Shown here: positions 17,645 to 26,855 of the stretch, piece by piece | Layout: every line of letters starts with the position of its first letter | How positions within the stretch are numbered: the first letter of the stretch is position 1 | Assembly: GCA_027068485.1 (NCBI GenBank) | Contig: JAMOSB010000009.1 | Location: 1 to 64,000, forward strand | Direction: 5' to 3' | DNA from: Sulfurovum sp. | Lineage (GTDB): Bacteria; Campylobacterota; Campylobacteria; Campylobacterales; Sulfurovaceae | Length of the DNA: 64,000 nucleotides | The notes under the pieces: generated by a model | What the model was told of the DNA's origin: nothing | Databases searched by the model: none | What the model saw: the letters and a program-made list of their open reading frames with translations, nothing else | Program-made: the position numbers and the translations under genes

Positions 17645-18943
17645 CTAGGTAGATTTACGATATGCTAACATAATCCCAATAAAGGTAAAGGGGTAGGCAT
17701 GGGTTGCAAAGGCGTAGTTGACAATATTATCAAACCCCATAGCAGGAAGCACTGCACTATAGCTTAGTAGAGAGAGCATTATGGTAGTCTGATAGGGGGT
17801 GATAGGGGGTACGGTGTAGTCTCTTCGCACAGAGAAGTAGAGCGTCACAGGAAAGAGGAGATAGAGGAGCAACCCTACCATTCCAACATCACACAGCATC
17901 TGTATATAGTCACTATGCGTCACCTTCAAGCCACCAAAGACAAAGTTCTCATACATATAGTGCTGGACACTCCCTAGCCCTGAGCCAAGCCACTCCCGCT
18001 CATCATAGAATAGCACTAAGAGATGCTCCCACATATACGACCGCATACTGGTATTGAAGTTTCCCTCCTCTTGGGCGACAAAGATATCGACAACACTCTC
18101 CACCTTGGAGGCATCATAAAACATCTTCTCCTTGATCTGAGGGACAAAGAGTATCGCACTAAGCCCTATACTCACCCCTGCCACCAAGAGAGGAAGTGAC
18201 TTCAGCCCATAGTGAAGATAACTCGCAACCATCAGTACCATCCCAATCGACAAGACCCCTGTACGGACACTCTGGAGCGTAGCAGAGAGGATAAACCACC
18301 CAATCAATAGCAGATAGCGTCGCTCCTTGGTACGCCACCACATCACCACAGAGAGTGCCGACATCACCCCAAGGTAGTCATTGAGTGTGGACATCGACCA
18401 GAAGAGATCCCCTAGATAGAAGTTCCAAAAGCCCACGATATGGGTCATCAGCCCACCAAGCAGTAGCGAAAGAACAAAGGAGACAAGAAGCATCTGACGC
18501 ATCGCCACATAGATAAACTCCCTAGAGTGGACAAAAGTCGCAGCAAAGAGCAGTGCCACCAAGGGGTAGAGGTACTTGAGAAAGACCCGTATCCCATACC
18601 CCAGACTAGGAGTCCATATCAGGGTGATGAGCAACCACCCCAAGAAAAGGAGATAGACCAGTGTAAGGCGGTTGAAGTGTGGTGAACGGCGATAGAGTAG
18701 AAATGCCCCAAGCATCATCATCATCCAGACCATCAAGCGTAAAGCAGAGAGATTTATCCCTAGACTTGCCCCACCCACACTCACCATCCCTGTCACCAGC
18801 GTCAAGAGCAGAAACTTCTCCCGACCCGTTAAGCGTACCCTCTGTGCTTTGGAGAGGGTGACATAGGAGGGCTTGGAGAACATCAAGAGGACGGCATAGC
18901 CTGTCAGTAGGAGAAAGACCAGAATATTAAGCACTACATACAT
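17645..18943 (-). CDS. O-antigen polymerase/ligase family membrane protein (Wzy/WaaL-like)
   Basis: The 432-aa protein is almost entirely hydrophobic helices (about 10-12 membrane segments) with a larger periplasmic loop near residues 270-330. The loop and following segment read WLGSGLGSVQHYMYENFVFGG...THSDYIQMLCDVGMVGLLLYL, the pattern of the Wzy_C/O-antigen ligase family. It would polymerise lipid-linked repeat units or ligate the glycan to lipid A-core in the periplasm; sequence alone does not separate the two. It abuts the GT4 gene upstream without a gap (18943/18944). Confidence 0.82.
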   Translation of the reverse strand: MYVVLNILVFLLLTGYAVLLMFSKPSYVTLSKAQRVRLTGREKFLLLTLVTGMVSVGGASLGINLSALRLMVWMMMMLGAFLLYRRSPHFNRLTLVYLLFLGWLLITLIWTPSLGYGIRVFLKYLYPLVALLFAATFVHSREFIYVAMRQMLLVSFVLSLLLGGLMTHIVGFWNFYLGDLFWSMSTLNDYLGVMSALSVVMWWRTKERRYLLLIGWFILSATLQSVRTGVLSIGMVLMVASYLHYGLKSLPLLVAGVSIGLSAILFVPQIKEKMFYDASKVESVVDIFVAQEEGNFNTSMRSYMWEHLLVLFYDEREWLGSGLGSVQHYMYENFVFGGLKVTHSDYIQMLCDVGMVGLLLYLLFPVTLYFSVRRDYTVPPITPYQTTIMLSLLSYSAVLPAMGFDNIVNYAFATHAYPFTFIGIMLAYRKST

Positions 18944-20086
18944 CTAAGACCCCTCCGCTAAGAGCATACGATAGAGAGTGAGCGTAGCCTCTTGGTAGCG
19001 TGCTAGACTAAAGTGTGAAGCGACTCGCTCACGCCCTGCCACCCCAAGCCTCTGTCGCCTCGATCTATCCACTCCAAGGGTCGTAATGGCTTGGGCTAAA
19101 GAGGCACTATCCTCAGGCGTAAAGCAGACCCCAGAGACCCCCAACTCAACCACCTCTTGGAGTCCATCCACCGCAGAGACAATCACAGGGATCCCCAAGC
19201 TCATCGCCTCCAAAGCAGTGAGTCCAAACCCCTCAAAACGAGAGGGGACAATCACTATATTCATCTGCCCATAGTAGTGGATCAACTTCGCTTTTGGCTG
19301 GAGACCAACCCAGTGGATTGAGGCACAAATCCCCAAAGCGTCGGCTAGTGCTTCGAGTCGCTTTCGCTCTCTCCCCTCCCCAACAATCAATAGGCGTGCG
19401 GTAGGAATCTCTCGCAAAACCTTAGGCATCGCCTCAAGCAAGATATCGATCCCCTTCTCATAACTAAGTCGTGAGACAACGCCTAGCGTCAAAGGGGGTC
19501 GCCAATGGGGAGAGGGGAGTGGTGGCAGGGTGATACCGTTGTAGAGGGTGAAGTGTCTGCGTCCACGCTCAAAAGCCTCCAGAGAAAACAAAGCAGGCTC
19601 CCCACCAAAAAAGCCAACCTCAGCAGAGCGTGAGACCGTAAGGAAACTCTTGGTAGCGTAGCGGGAGATGAGACGCACGATCCACTTGTGTGAGTAGATA
19701 TGAGCAGGGGTATGTACCGTAGCGAGGATAGACTTCACCCCCAAGAGCTTCAACACCCCCATCAACAACACCGCAGGGGTCATATACTGCACATGTACCA
19801 CTCTAGGGTGTACCTCTTGTAGTGTACTTCTCAGACCGTTAAAGAGTGCGATACCGATCCTCAAGAGTCCCGTAGGACGCAGACCACTAGGAGTCATCAG
19901 CCTCACCTCTGCCCCCGCCTCACCCATCTGCTCTACCATCACGCTATCATACTCAAAGAGTACCAAGACCACAGGGTGATACCCCGCCCCATGTAGAACA
20001 TTGACTAGCTGAAGGGTCTGATACTCTGTCCCTCCGTGTAACAAACAGGGGATGGTGATGAGGATTGGGATAGGTTGCTCTCTCAT
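18944..20086 (-). CDS. Glycosyltransferase family 4
   Basis: A 380-aa GT4 enzyme. The N-terminal acceptor domain begins ILITIPCLLHGGTEYQTLQLVNVLH, with the glycine-rich loop after the first strand. The donor domain has LGVVSRLSYEKGIDILLEAMPKV, LLIVGEGRERKRLEALAD and the EX7E motif SRFEGFGLTALEAMSLGIPVIVS. It overlaps the acyltransferase gene upstream by 4 bases (ATGA). Specificity is unknown. Confidence 0.9.
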   Translation of the reverse strand: MREQPIPILITIPCLLHGGTEYQTLQLVNVLHGAGYHPVVLVLFEYDSVMVEQMGEAGAEVRLMTPSGLRPTGLLRIGIALFNGLRSTLQEVHPRVVHVQYMTPAVLLMGVLKLLGVKSILATVHTPAHIYSHKWIVRLISRYATKSFLTVSRSAEVGFFGGEPALFSLEAFERGRRHFTLYNGITLPPLPSPHWRPPLTLGVVSRLSYEKGIDILLEAMPKVLREIPTARLLIVGEGRERKRLEALADALGICASIHWVGLQPKAKLIHYYGQMNIVIVPSRFEGFGLTALEAMSLGIPVIVSAVDGLQEVVELGVSGVCFTPEDSASLAQAITTLGVDRSRRQRLGVAGRERVASHFSLARYQEATLTLYRMLLAEGS

Positions 20087-21144
20087 CGGTATGCCTTGAT
20101 ACGCTCTTTGAGCTTAAGCAGTCTCGATTTGAGTCGTGTCTCTAGGCGTGGAGTATCATACGATAGCGTGTAGAGGCTCTGGCTACTTGTAGCGATCTTC
20201 TCCTTATACGCCTCTGCCCCACGCAGTAGATCAAACACCCCTACCCCCTCACCAAAGAGTGCTTCAATCGTCAAAAACATCATCATCTTCCCCACCCCAT
20301 AAGCTCGATAGCACTCATCATACGCAGGCATATAGTAGGCATACCGCCCCTTATAGACAAACCCCAAACTCCAACTAATAGGCTTTCCATCTAGGCAGAG
20401 GTGGGCAAAGTGAAGCACCCCCGCCTCCATCGCCTCTGTGATCAGATTGGTATGAAAGTGAGGAGCTTTATAGGCATCTTGCCATCGGCGTGTATGGTGG
20501 TAAAGCATCACCGATAAGCTCTCTAAGGCTTCAGGAAGCTCCGTAGAGGTAAAGCGATGATAGGAGAGCTCTCCTAACTCTTGGAGGGCGTGTCGCTCCT
20601 TGTATAGACTACGACGCATCTTGGGTTTGAGTCGCAACACAAATGCCTCATAGGAGTCAAACTGCCCCAGTGTGACAGAGAGGCTGACATCCTCCACCAT
20701 CCACGAACGCCCCTTACCACACATCTCCGTAGAGAGTCCAGCTATTGAGACCTGATCATACCCCCCTTGTCTATCCCTAGCAAGAGCCATAGCAAACTCC
20801 TCCCAAAAGGAGTCGGGTAGTTGTGGGCTTGCTCCAACCACAATCGGGTCATGGTAGTCAAAGTCCGCATACCCTACAGGGATAACCATCCGCATCCAAG
20901 CCCCCCTCCACGCTCTTTGCCAGACGACAAGAGGCAAGAAGATCGTTTGATCCTCACTCTGTACGATACAGAAAAGTGGCTGAAGATGACGCAAGGGCAG
21001 ATAGGTCTTGACCCATGCCCGTACCATCGCAGGATGGAAGAAGATATGAGCAGTGGGTGACACATCCATCCACCCCTCCCACTCTGCCATAAAATCCTCA
21101 GACCAGACCTCATCCCATGAGGTAATCCACTTAAACTCCAGCAT
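20083..21144 (-). CDS. CelD/BcsL-type (FemAB-like GNAT) acyltransferase
   Basis: The 353-aa protein resembles the Acetyltransf_6 / CelD-BcsL family, which has a GNAT-type fold. Visible features are an aromatic N-terminal part (FMAEWEGWMDVSPTAHIFFHPAMVRAW), MRRSLYKERHALQELG near residue 190 and the C-terminal core LCLDGKPISWSLGFVYKGRYAYYMPAYDECYRAYGVGKMMM with AYKEKIA. Such enzymes acylate amino groups on sugars or peptidoglycan precursors. Its ORF overlaps the end of the PIG-L deacetylase by 14 bases, so the pair may deacetylate and then re-acylate an amino sugar. This is inference from gene order. Confidence 0.75.
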   Translation of the reverse strand: MLEFKWITSWDEVWSEDFMAEWEGWMDVSPTAHIFFHPAMVRAWVKTYLPLRHLQPLFCIVQSEDQTIFLPLVVWQRAWRGAWMRMVIPVGYADFDYHDPIVVGASPQLPDSFWEEFAMALARDRQGGYDQVSIAGLSTEMCGKGRSWMVEDVSLSVTLGQFDSYEAFVLRLKPKMRRSLYKERHALQELGELSYHRFTSTELPEALESLSVMLYHHTRRWQDAYKAPHFHTNLITEAMEAGVLHFAHLCLDGKPISWSLGFVYKGRYAYYMPAYDECYRAYGVGKMMMFLTIEALFGEGVGVFDLLRGAEAYKEKIATSSQSLYTLSYDTPRLETRLKSRLLKLKERIKAYR

Positions 21145-21880
21145 ACTTCACCTCCTCAAATACCTCATACTCCCACGCAAAAGCACGCAAAAATCCATCG
21201 GGTAGGATACCACAATAGGGTGTACCACTAGGTGTATGGTGTGAGAGGTAGTGTCTGAGTACCGCGTGTTTGGTAGAGGCGACCCCTGCAAGAGAGAGCC
21301 TCTGGGTATGAGACCACTCCAACGCACCAAAGGTACGAAACGGGAGGCTATACCATATCCAGACCCAATAGTAGTAGCATCTTGGCTCTTTGGGGTAGCG
21401 TCTCAACGCTTCAGTGACCAGTGTAGCCGTCGCGGTATGGTCAGACCAGCCATCAAGCGGATGGGTTACATAGATCTCTTCTGGAGCATACTGCGTGATC
21501 ACCTCCAGAAGCATCGCCACCCCCTCCTCAAAGCCCTCTTCTCCCACTTGCGGGATCGCTCCATCGTCTAATCCCATACTCACAGACTGCTCTACTCCAA
21601 GAAGGGAGAGTACTGTGTGGGCATCTGCCATACGATTGGTAGCAACCTGCTCAGGAGGGGTATCCACAAGGCTCTGCTCTCCGCGTGTCACAAACACCAC
21701 TACCACCTCTGCTCCACGCAGTCGCTTAAGGCGGATAAGTCCACCACACCCAAAACTCTCATCATCAGGATGGGGTGCGATGATGAGTGTCGAGGCGGAT
21801 GTCACCTCAAAGTGTCTGCGTGATAGCACCATACCTCGCAACACCCACTGTCGAACCCTACGAAAACGCTCTCGTATCAC
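21131..21880 (-). CDS. PIG-L family (LmbE-like) deacetylase
   Basis: Zinc-dependent deacetylases of this family remove N-acetyl groups from GlcNAc-containing lipids or small molecules. The 249-aa protein has the zinc motif IAPHPDDESFGCGG near residue 33, with the second histidine-bearing block YVTHPLDGWSDHTATATLV near residue 135. Length is normal for the family. The start overlaps the stop of the upstream GT4 gene by 4 bases (ATGA). The substrate is probably an N-acetylated sugar of the local glycan. Confidence 0.9.
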   Translation of the reverse strand: MIRERFRRVRQWVLRGMVLSRRHFEVTSASTLIIAPHPDDESFGCGGLIRLKRLRGAEVVVVFVTRGEQSLVDTPPEQVATNRMADAHTVLSLLGVEQSVSMGLDDGAIPQVGEEGFEEGVAMLLEVITQYAPEEIYVTHPLDGWSDHTATATLVTEALRRYPKEPRCYYYWVWIWYSLPFRTFGALEWSHTQRLSLAGVASTKHAVLRHYLSHHTPSGTPYCGILPDGFLRAFAWEYEVFEEVKYAGV

Positions 21881-23109
21881 CCCACTACCTCCTCAAACAT
21901 ACTCTCATACGCCTCTATAATCCTCTCCTCGGAGAAGTATTCAGTGAGTTGTTCACTCCAAAGGGAGCATAGGCTACGATCTTGTCTCCAGAGATGATAG
22001 AGTTGCTCAATCCCCTTAAAGATCGCATCACAAGAGGAGACATCCACACAGATACCCCCACCATACGACTCAATCAGCTCTGCCACACAACTCCCCTTGG
22101 GCGTAATCGCAAAGATAGGGCGTGTAAGCCCACTATAGTCTGCCATCTTACTAGGGAGAAATATCCCCTCTTTTAGATCCGCTTCAATCAACAAAAGAAG
22201 ATCATAGCGTGCCATCACCTCTAGTGATCTATGATAGGAGAGACTCCCACAAAATCGTACATACGGCTCAAGCCCATAATAGGAGACCAAACTACGGCTA
22301 ACCTCATCCTCCCTTCCCATAAAATCGATTCGGATAGGTACACCACGATAGCGTCTGACAAAGAGGGAAATCGCTTCAAAAAGGCTCTTGGGGCTTCGCT
22401 CTATCGAGAGGTTACCTATATGACACCATGAGAACGACTCTGCTATCTCCGCGGTATGAGGTCTCTGGCGTGGGGAAGCGATATGGGGAACCACACGCCA
22501 CGCTATCGTATGAGACGAGGGGATGTGGCGTAGGAGATAGGTACCTAAGCGTTGGGAGGGGAAGGTATTGTAGTGGGCATAGGACATCATACGCTTCATA
22601 AAATACCCATAGAGCCTTCGCTTCCACCCTTGTAGGGGTAGCGTATAGGGGGAGGGCCAGAGGTGTGCAACGGGGTCATTCCAGTTGGCGATCCACGGGA
22701 TAGATCGTGCTTTGGCAAAGTGATAGGCGGGGAGATGGGAGATATCATTGGGAGAGCGAGAGAGTACCACATCATAGGGATGTTGATCATGCAGGAGCAG
22801 TGCGTGACGATAGGCACGCCTTGCCCAGCGTACCCCATCGAGAGGAAACCCCATCACGAGACTACTTCGTATCGTATCCCACCACCGCACAAGGGGACCC
22901 CCTACAGGATAGGAGAGTTCATGAATCAGAGGCTTAAGTACGCCCCACTCCTCCTCTAGGTGTGTCGTGTAGGTAGCCCCCTCATCCTTCTTGGAGATGA
23001 CATCGACCTCCCACCCCTTAGCTAAAAATGCCATAACCAATTTGCTATTGACAATATTTTCCGAAAAAGTATATGGGGCAAACCCTGTAGCAATAAAAAG
23101 AATCCTCAT
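21877..23109 (-). CDS. Glycosyltransferase, GT4-like
   Basis: The protein starts MRILFIATGFAPYTFSENIVNSKLVMAFLAKGWEVDVIS, the usual first Rossmann strand and acceptor loop of GT4 enzymes. The C-terminal domain has CHIGNLSIERSPKSLFEAIS, a segment of RYDLLLLIEADLKEGIFLPSKMADYSG and RPIFAITPKGSCVAELIES. The donor site is more divergent than in its neighbours. The track begins at 23142, but the ATG at 23109 overlaps the upstream stop in ATGA and begins exactly at the conserved strand, so I use it. Confidence 0.8.
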   Translation of the reverse strand: MRILFIATGFAPYTFSENIVNSKLVMAFLAKGWEVDVISKKDEGATYTTHLEEEWGVLKPLIHELSYPVGGPLVRWWDTIRSSLVMGFPLDGVRWARRAYRHALLLHDQHPYDVVLSRSPNDISHLPAYHFAKARSIPWIANWNDPVAHLWPSPYTLPLQGWKRRLYGYFMKRMMSYAHYNTFPSQRLGTYLLRHIPSSHTIAWRVVPHIASPRQRPHTAEIAESFSWCHIGNLSIERSPKSLFEAISLFVRRYRGVPIRIDFMGREDEVSRSLVSYYGLEPYVRFCGSLSYHRSLEVMARYDLLLLIEADLKEGIFLPSKMADYSGLTRPIFAITPKGSCVAELIESYGGGICVDVSSCDAIFKGIEQLYHLWRQDRSLCSLWSEQLTEYFSEERIIEAYESMFEEVVG

Positions 23110-24317
23110 AATCGTACCAGATGCTCCCATACGCCTAACCATCGTGCTATCTTACGCACAGGTCTCACAAGCAGATGCCAAAGCCAAGGGAGATCTCCAA
23201 GCAGAGAGAGAACAACCTCTCCACTGCGTGGTCTTGGGGAGCTACCCACGCCCTCGATCAGCTCAAGGTAGGCTCTACCCATCTCATCGGCACTAAAGTG
23301 TGTAGCGATCTGCTTCCAAGCCTGATAGGCGTTGTGTTGGAGTAGTAGCGGATTGCCCTGCAACGCAATAATCCGATCGGCAAACCCATCGGGTAGCCTC
23401 TCTAACGGAAAGAGGTATCCACTCTCCCCCTCCTCTACCACATGATCTGTATGCCCCGTGAGTCGTGTCACAAGAGGCACCATACCCTGTGCCATCGCCT
23501 CCATCAAGACAATAGGATGCCCCTCATAGTGTGAGGGCATCAATACAATATGGTGATGCTCCATCATCGCAATCACCTCGCTATGCTCCCGACTCCCTAG
23601 CAGTGAGATATGAGCAGTGAGCTGAAGTCGTTGGATCTCCTCCCGTAACGACTCCATAGACTCCCCATCTCCTATCACACTGAGGTGTATCGCTTCTCCC
23701 CCTTGTGCTAGCACCTGCTCTATAATCGTAGGCAGATACTCTACCCCCTTTTGGTGATGCTCCACCCTCCCTACATAGAGTAGTTTAAGCTCCTCTCCTA
23801 CCTGATATACCCTATTGGCTCTAGAGTAATTTTGCGGTGTTACGACCCCATTGGCGATGGTTGTGACACCAAGAGATGCCTCTCCAATACTACGCTCTAT
23901 CTCCTCTTGCAGTGCGGGACTCACCGCGACAATCTGATGTAACGCCTCTAGGTTGGCTATCGCATTACGCACCATGGAGGGGAGGGCATTATGCACAATA
24001 GCCATCACAACACTACGAGGAGGTAGTAACCCTACAATACTCTGAGCAAACGGGGCATCATTGAGGAGTATGACATCATACGATTGTAGATGGTGTGCGA
24101 TACGCTTGACATGGTGGAGCCTCGACTCCCATGGAGAGATAAGGATCGAGACGACAGACTCCCCTTCTCTTGTGAGATACTCTGACCATACACCTTTGGT
24201 AGAGGTCTCTACCAATACCACCTCATGATGCTTCGCTCGAAAGTAGCCAGAGAGTAGATGAAGCATCGATTCGACCCCTCCTATCTCTAGGGCGTAAGTG
24301 ACCAAAGCGATTTTCAT
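23106..24317 (-). CDS. Glycosyltransferase family 4
   Basis: A 403-aa GT4 enzyme: MKIALVTYALEIGGVESMLHLLSGYF with the GGVE acceptor loop, KLLYVGRVEHHQKGVEYLPTII, LSVIGDGESMESLREEI and the EX7E motif SHYEGHPIVLMEAMAQGMVPLVT. It overlaps the flippase stop by 4 bases (ATGA). The C-terminal tail after residue 360 contains a long hydrophobic/basic segment that may sit on the membrane. Sugar specificity is unknown. Confidence 0.92.
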   Translation of the reverse strand: MKIALVTYALEIGGVESMLHLLSGYFRAKHHEVVLVETSTKGVWSEYLTREGESVVSILISPWESRLHHVKRIAHHLQSYDVILLNDAPFAQSIVGLLPPRSVVMAIVHNALPSMVRNAIANLEALHQIVAVSPALQEEIERSIGEASLGVTTIANGVVTPQNYSRANRVYQVGEELKLLYVGRVEHHQKGVEYLPTIIEQVLAQGGEAIHLSVIGDGESMESLREEIQRLQLTAHISLLGSREHSEVIAMMEHHHIVLMPSHYEGHPIVLMEAMAQGMVPLVTRLTGHTDHVVEEGESGYLFPLERLPDGFADRIIALQGNPLLLQHNAYQAWKQIATHFSADEMGRAYLELIEGVGSSPRPRSGEVVLSLLGDLPWLWHLLVRPVRKIARWLGVWEHLVRL

Positions 24318-25783
24318 TGTTGCTCCTTATAACGCACACTATGAATCAAGGCAATAATCTCTTGATAGGTTTGATTAAACAGGAGTAAAAAAGTTAGAAA
24401 GTAGATCAGCATTCCCACAAGGATAGAGAGGATAAATGCAAATAGAAGGGGGAGTAACGCGTGTAAAAAATACTCTACCCAAAAAGCCCCTATCCCTGTC
24501 AAGAGTGACGCAATAATAATAGGCATAATCTCTCTTAGTAAGAGGCTTATACGCATTTTAATCAGTCTAAACGCGATCAACAAAGAGAGCCAAAAAGTCA
24601 ATATAGCACTCAGAGACATCCCCATCGCCACCCCCACAATTCCATAAGCATACCCCAATAGGCTTACAGAGACAACCGTAATAGAAAGCTTAAAAAACTC
24701 TATTTTGAAGAGTAGTTCTGGTCGCTCTTTTACCAAAAAAATTGTCCCAATAGAGACAGACAAAATATAAATCATAGGAGATATAGAGATGATTTGCAAG
24801 GGAAGTACGATCATACTCCACTGTGTACCCCAAAAGAGTAACACCATCGGTTCGGCCAAAAAGATAATTCCAAAGAGTATTGGATAGGTAATAAAAGTGA
24901 TATATTTGGTCATACGAATATAGCTCTCTCCCAATAGCAGTCTACCCATTTGACGCTTTTTAATCATATAGGGTAGTAGTACAGAACTAGCAGGAATGGC
25001 TAACTTAGTATAGACAAGATTGGGAATACGGTAGGCAAAGGAGTAGAATCCTAGCTCCCGACTACCAAGAAGCTTTCCAATAATAAGATAGTCAACATTG
25101 TGTCGTATATAGTTGAGTACTCTCTCCCCTGTTAGATGAAATCCAAACCGTAAAAAGTAGCGTAAGAAGCTAACATCAAAGGAGAGACTCGGTCGCCATC
25201 TCGCAAAGAGCATATAGCACAAGGACATCACAACTTCTGAACACAGAATGCCAATAACAACCCCCCAATAGTCAAACCCATAATAGACCACTAAGATAAT
25301 AGCGATCAGTGTCTCTATCACCATTCCCACTAGTGTAATGGCATTGAGGACTTTAAACTGCATCTCTTTGTTGAGGAGTGCTTTAGAGACAGAGGCAAAT
25401 CCTAGTGGAATAAAAAGAAGGGCATAGAGAGGGAGTAGCGATGCCAGTGGCGTTACATCAAAAAAATCGGATAGTATCTTGGCACTTATAGCCGTAAGCA
25501 TCCCCAAAAAAGCAAACCAGAAGAGATTAAACCAAAATGCGGTAGAGAGTTCTCTTTGGCTAATCTGCTCTCGTGTCACAATAACCATCGAAGCACCAAA
25601 TTCACTCAGATGTGAAAAAAGACTATAGACTAATGAAGCGTAAGCGATAATGCCAAAATCTTCAGGGAGAAGGATGCGTGCTAGTACAAAAGTTGCTACG
25701 AGTCGGATCAAAACCTGTACCATACCTGTAAGAATATTGATGATGCTTCCCACCCCTGCACGCTTTCTCAATACGCTACTCAT
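24314..25783 (-). CDS. Wzx-type oligosaccharide flippase (MOP superfamily)
   Basis: The 489-aa protein has about 12-14 hydrophobic segments and the MOP/polysaccharide-transporter layout: an N-terminal block GSIINILTGMVQVLIRLVATFVLARILLPEDFGIIAYASLVYS and a repeated pattern in the second half (GYAYGIVGVAMGMSLSAIL). It resembles WzxC-type flippases. It would move lipid-linked repeat units to the periplasmic face for the polymerase at 17.6 kb. Base composition is more AT-rich than the GT genes to its left, as in the two HprK-like genes upstream. Confidence 0.9.
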   Translation of the reverse strand: MSSVLRKRAGVGSIINILTGMVQVLIRLVATFVLARILLPEDFGIIAYASLVYSLFSHLSEFGASMVIVTREQISQRELSTAFWFNLFWFAFLGMLTAISAKILSDFFDVTPLASLLPLYALLFIPLGFASVSKALLNKEMQFKVLNAITLVGMVIETLIAIILVVYYGFDYWGVVIGILCSEVVMSLCYMLFARWRPSLSFDVSFLRYFLRFGFHLTGERVLNYIRHNVDYLIIGKLLGSRELGFYSFAYRIPNLVYTKLAIPASSVLLPYMIKKRQMGRLLLGESYIRMTKYITFITYPILFGIIFLAEPMVLLFWGTQWSMIVLPLQIISISPMIYILSVSIGTIFLVKERPELLFKIEFFKLSITVVSVSLLGYAYGIVGVAMGMSLSAILTFWLSLLIAFRLIKMRISLLLREIMPIIIASLLTGIGAFWVEYFLHALLPLLFAFILSILVGMLIYFLTFLLLFNQTYQEIIALIHSVRYKEQQ

Positions 25784-25787
25784 TACC

Positions 25788-26855
25788 CTACTTTGTAAAG
25801 CTATCTATGAGATGGAAGAGACCCTGTTCATCCCCTGTCTGCTTCTTCACACCACTAAACTCATACGCTACGAGTAGTGCATCGATCATCTTACTTTGTC
25901 TCTTTTGGTAGTAGCTAAAGTCTGAGGAGACTAGACTAAAATACCCATCAAAATCAAGAAATGTTCTATTTTCCAACGCTAAACAGAGTTTCAACCTAGG
26001 AAGAAGATATCCTCTCTCAACCTCAAAAAATCCCGTCTTTGCCTCAGTGCGTTCAAGCCAGATAAAGTGCGTCGTATCAGGGAGTTTCGCTACACTACAA
26101 GAGGGGTAGAGTAGACGATAATCAACCTTTTGATCTATCACTCTTCTAAGTCGCCACTCTATCCGAAAGAGTAAAAAACGATAGAGAAACGCACTATGCT
26201 TGGACGCTTGAATCTTCATAAGCAGTTTTAATCTCCATTGAGAGACTCGGGTCTTTTTCAATAATAATGGCTTGTAGTGAAAGTTGTAATAGAGTAGATT
26301 GATACGCTTGCGATAGGGGTAGATCACTCCATTTTGGTCTACTACGGTCAAGTCATCGGCAAGATACTCCCCCCCTCTCTCCAATATATCAAGGAGTAGA
26401 TTGGTCTTACCTGTACCACCAAACGCATTGATAACATAACACGCTCCCTGATAAGAAAAAGCTGACGCATGTAGGAAGAGTAGCCCAAATGCTGTCGCAT
26501 AATACCGCATCAATACCTCATGAAGATAGAAGAGCGTAAAGGGATCAAATCCCTCTTCAACACATAAAACATAACAATCTCGTGCCATGACAATAGAGAG
26601 ATGAAACCCCTCTTGTACAAAGTAGATCGACTCCCCTTGATAATACAATGTCTGATCTATCAACACACTACTATCCTGAGGAATAACAATCTTCTCTACC
26701 ACCTCAACCAAAGAGATCCTAGGAAGGATACGCTCTGCCTCATAAGGGTGATGTGTATACTCCTCTTTAAAATAGGCAAGAATAGCAGAGGGTACAGAGG
26801 CGTGTAGTGCAATCGTAAATTTACCAAAAAAACTAAACTGCTCGTTGATCATCAT
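25788..26855 (-). CDS. HPr kinase-like P-loop protein (HprK-related), copy 1
   Basis: I see an HprK-type core in the middle of a ~355-aa protein: LHASAFSYQGACYVINAFGGTGKTNLLLDIL, with a Walker A FGGTGKT near residues 145-151, followed by GGEYLADDLTVVD, which keeps the HprK-like paired aspartates. True HprK phosphorylates HPr on serine; related proteins in polysaccharide and peptide clusters act on other, mostly unknown, targets. The N-terminal part (antiparallel-looking, VLIDQTLYYQGESIYFVQEGFHLSIV) and the C-terminal half are divergent. The track start 26873 is passed over for the ATG at 26855, which has an AAAAGG ribosome site; it overlaps copy 2 by 23 bases. No HPr gene is in the window. 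Confidence 0.72.
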   Translation of the reverse strand: MMINEQFSFFGKFTIALHASVPSAILAYFKEEYTHHPYEAERILPRISLVEVVEKIVIPQDSSVLIDQTLYYQGESIYFVQEGFHLSIVMARDCYVLCVEEGFDPFTLFYLHEVLMRYYATAFGLLFLHASAFSYQGACYVINAFGGTGKTNLLLDILERGGEYLADDLTVVDQNGVIYPYRKRINLLYYNFHYKPLLLKKTRVSQWRLKLLMKIQASKHSAFLYRFLLFRIEWRLRRVIDQKVDYRLLYPSCSVAKLPDTTHFIWLERTEAKTGFFEVERGYLLPRLKLCLALENRTFLDFDGYFSLVSSDFSYYQKRQSKMIDALLVAYEFSGVKKQTGDEQGLFHLIDSFTK

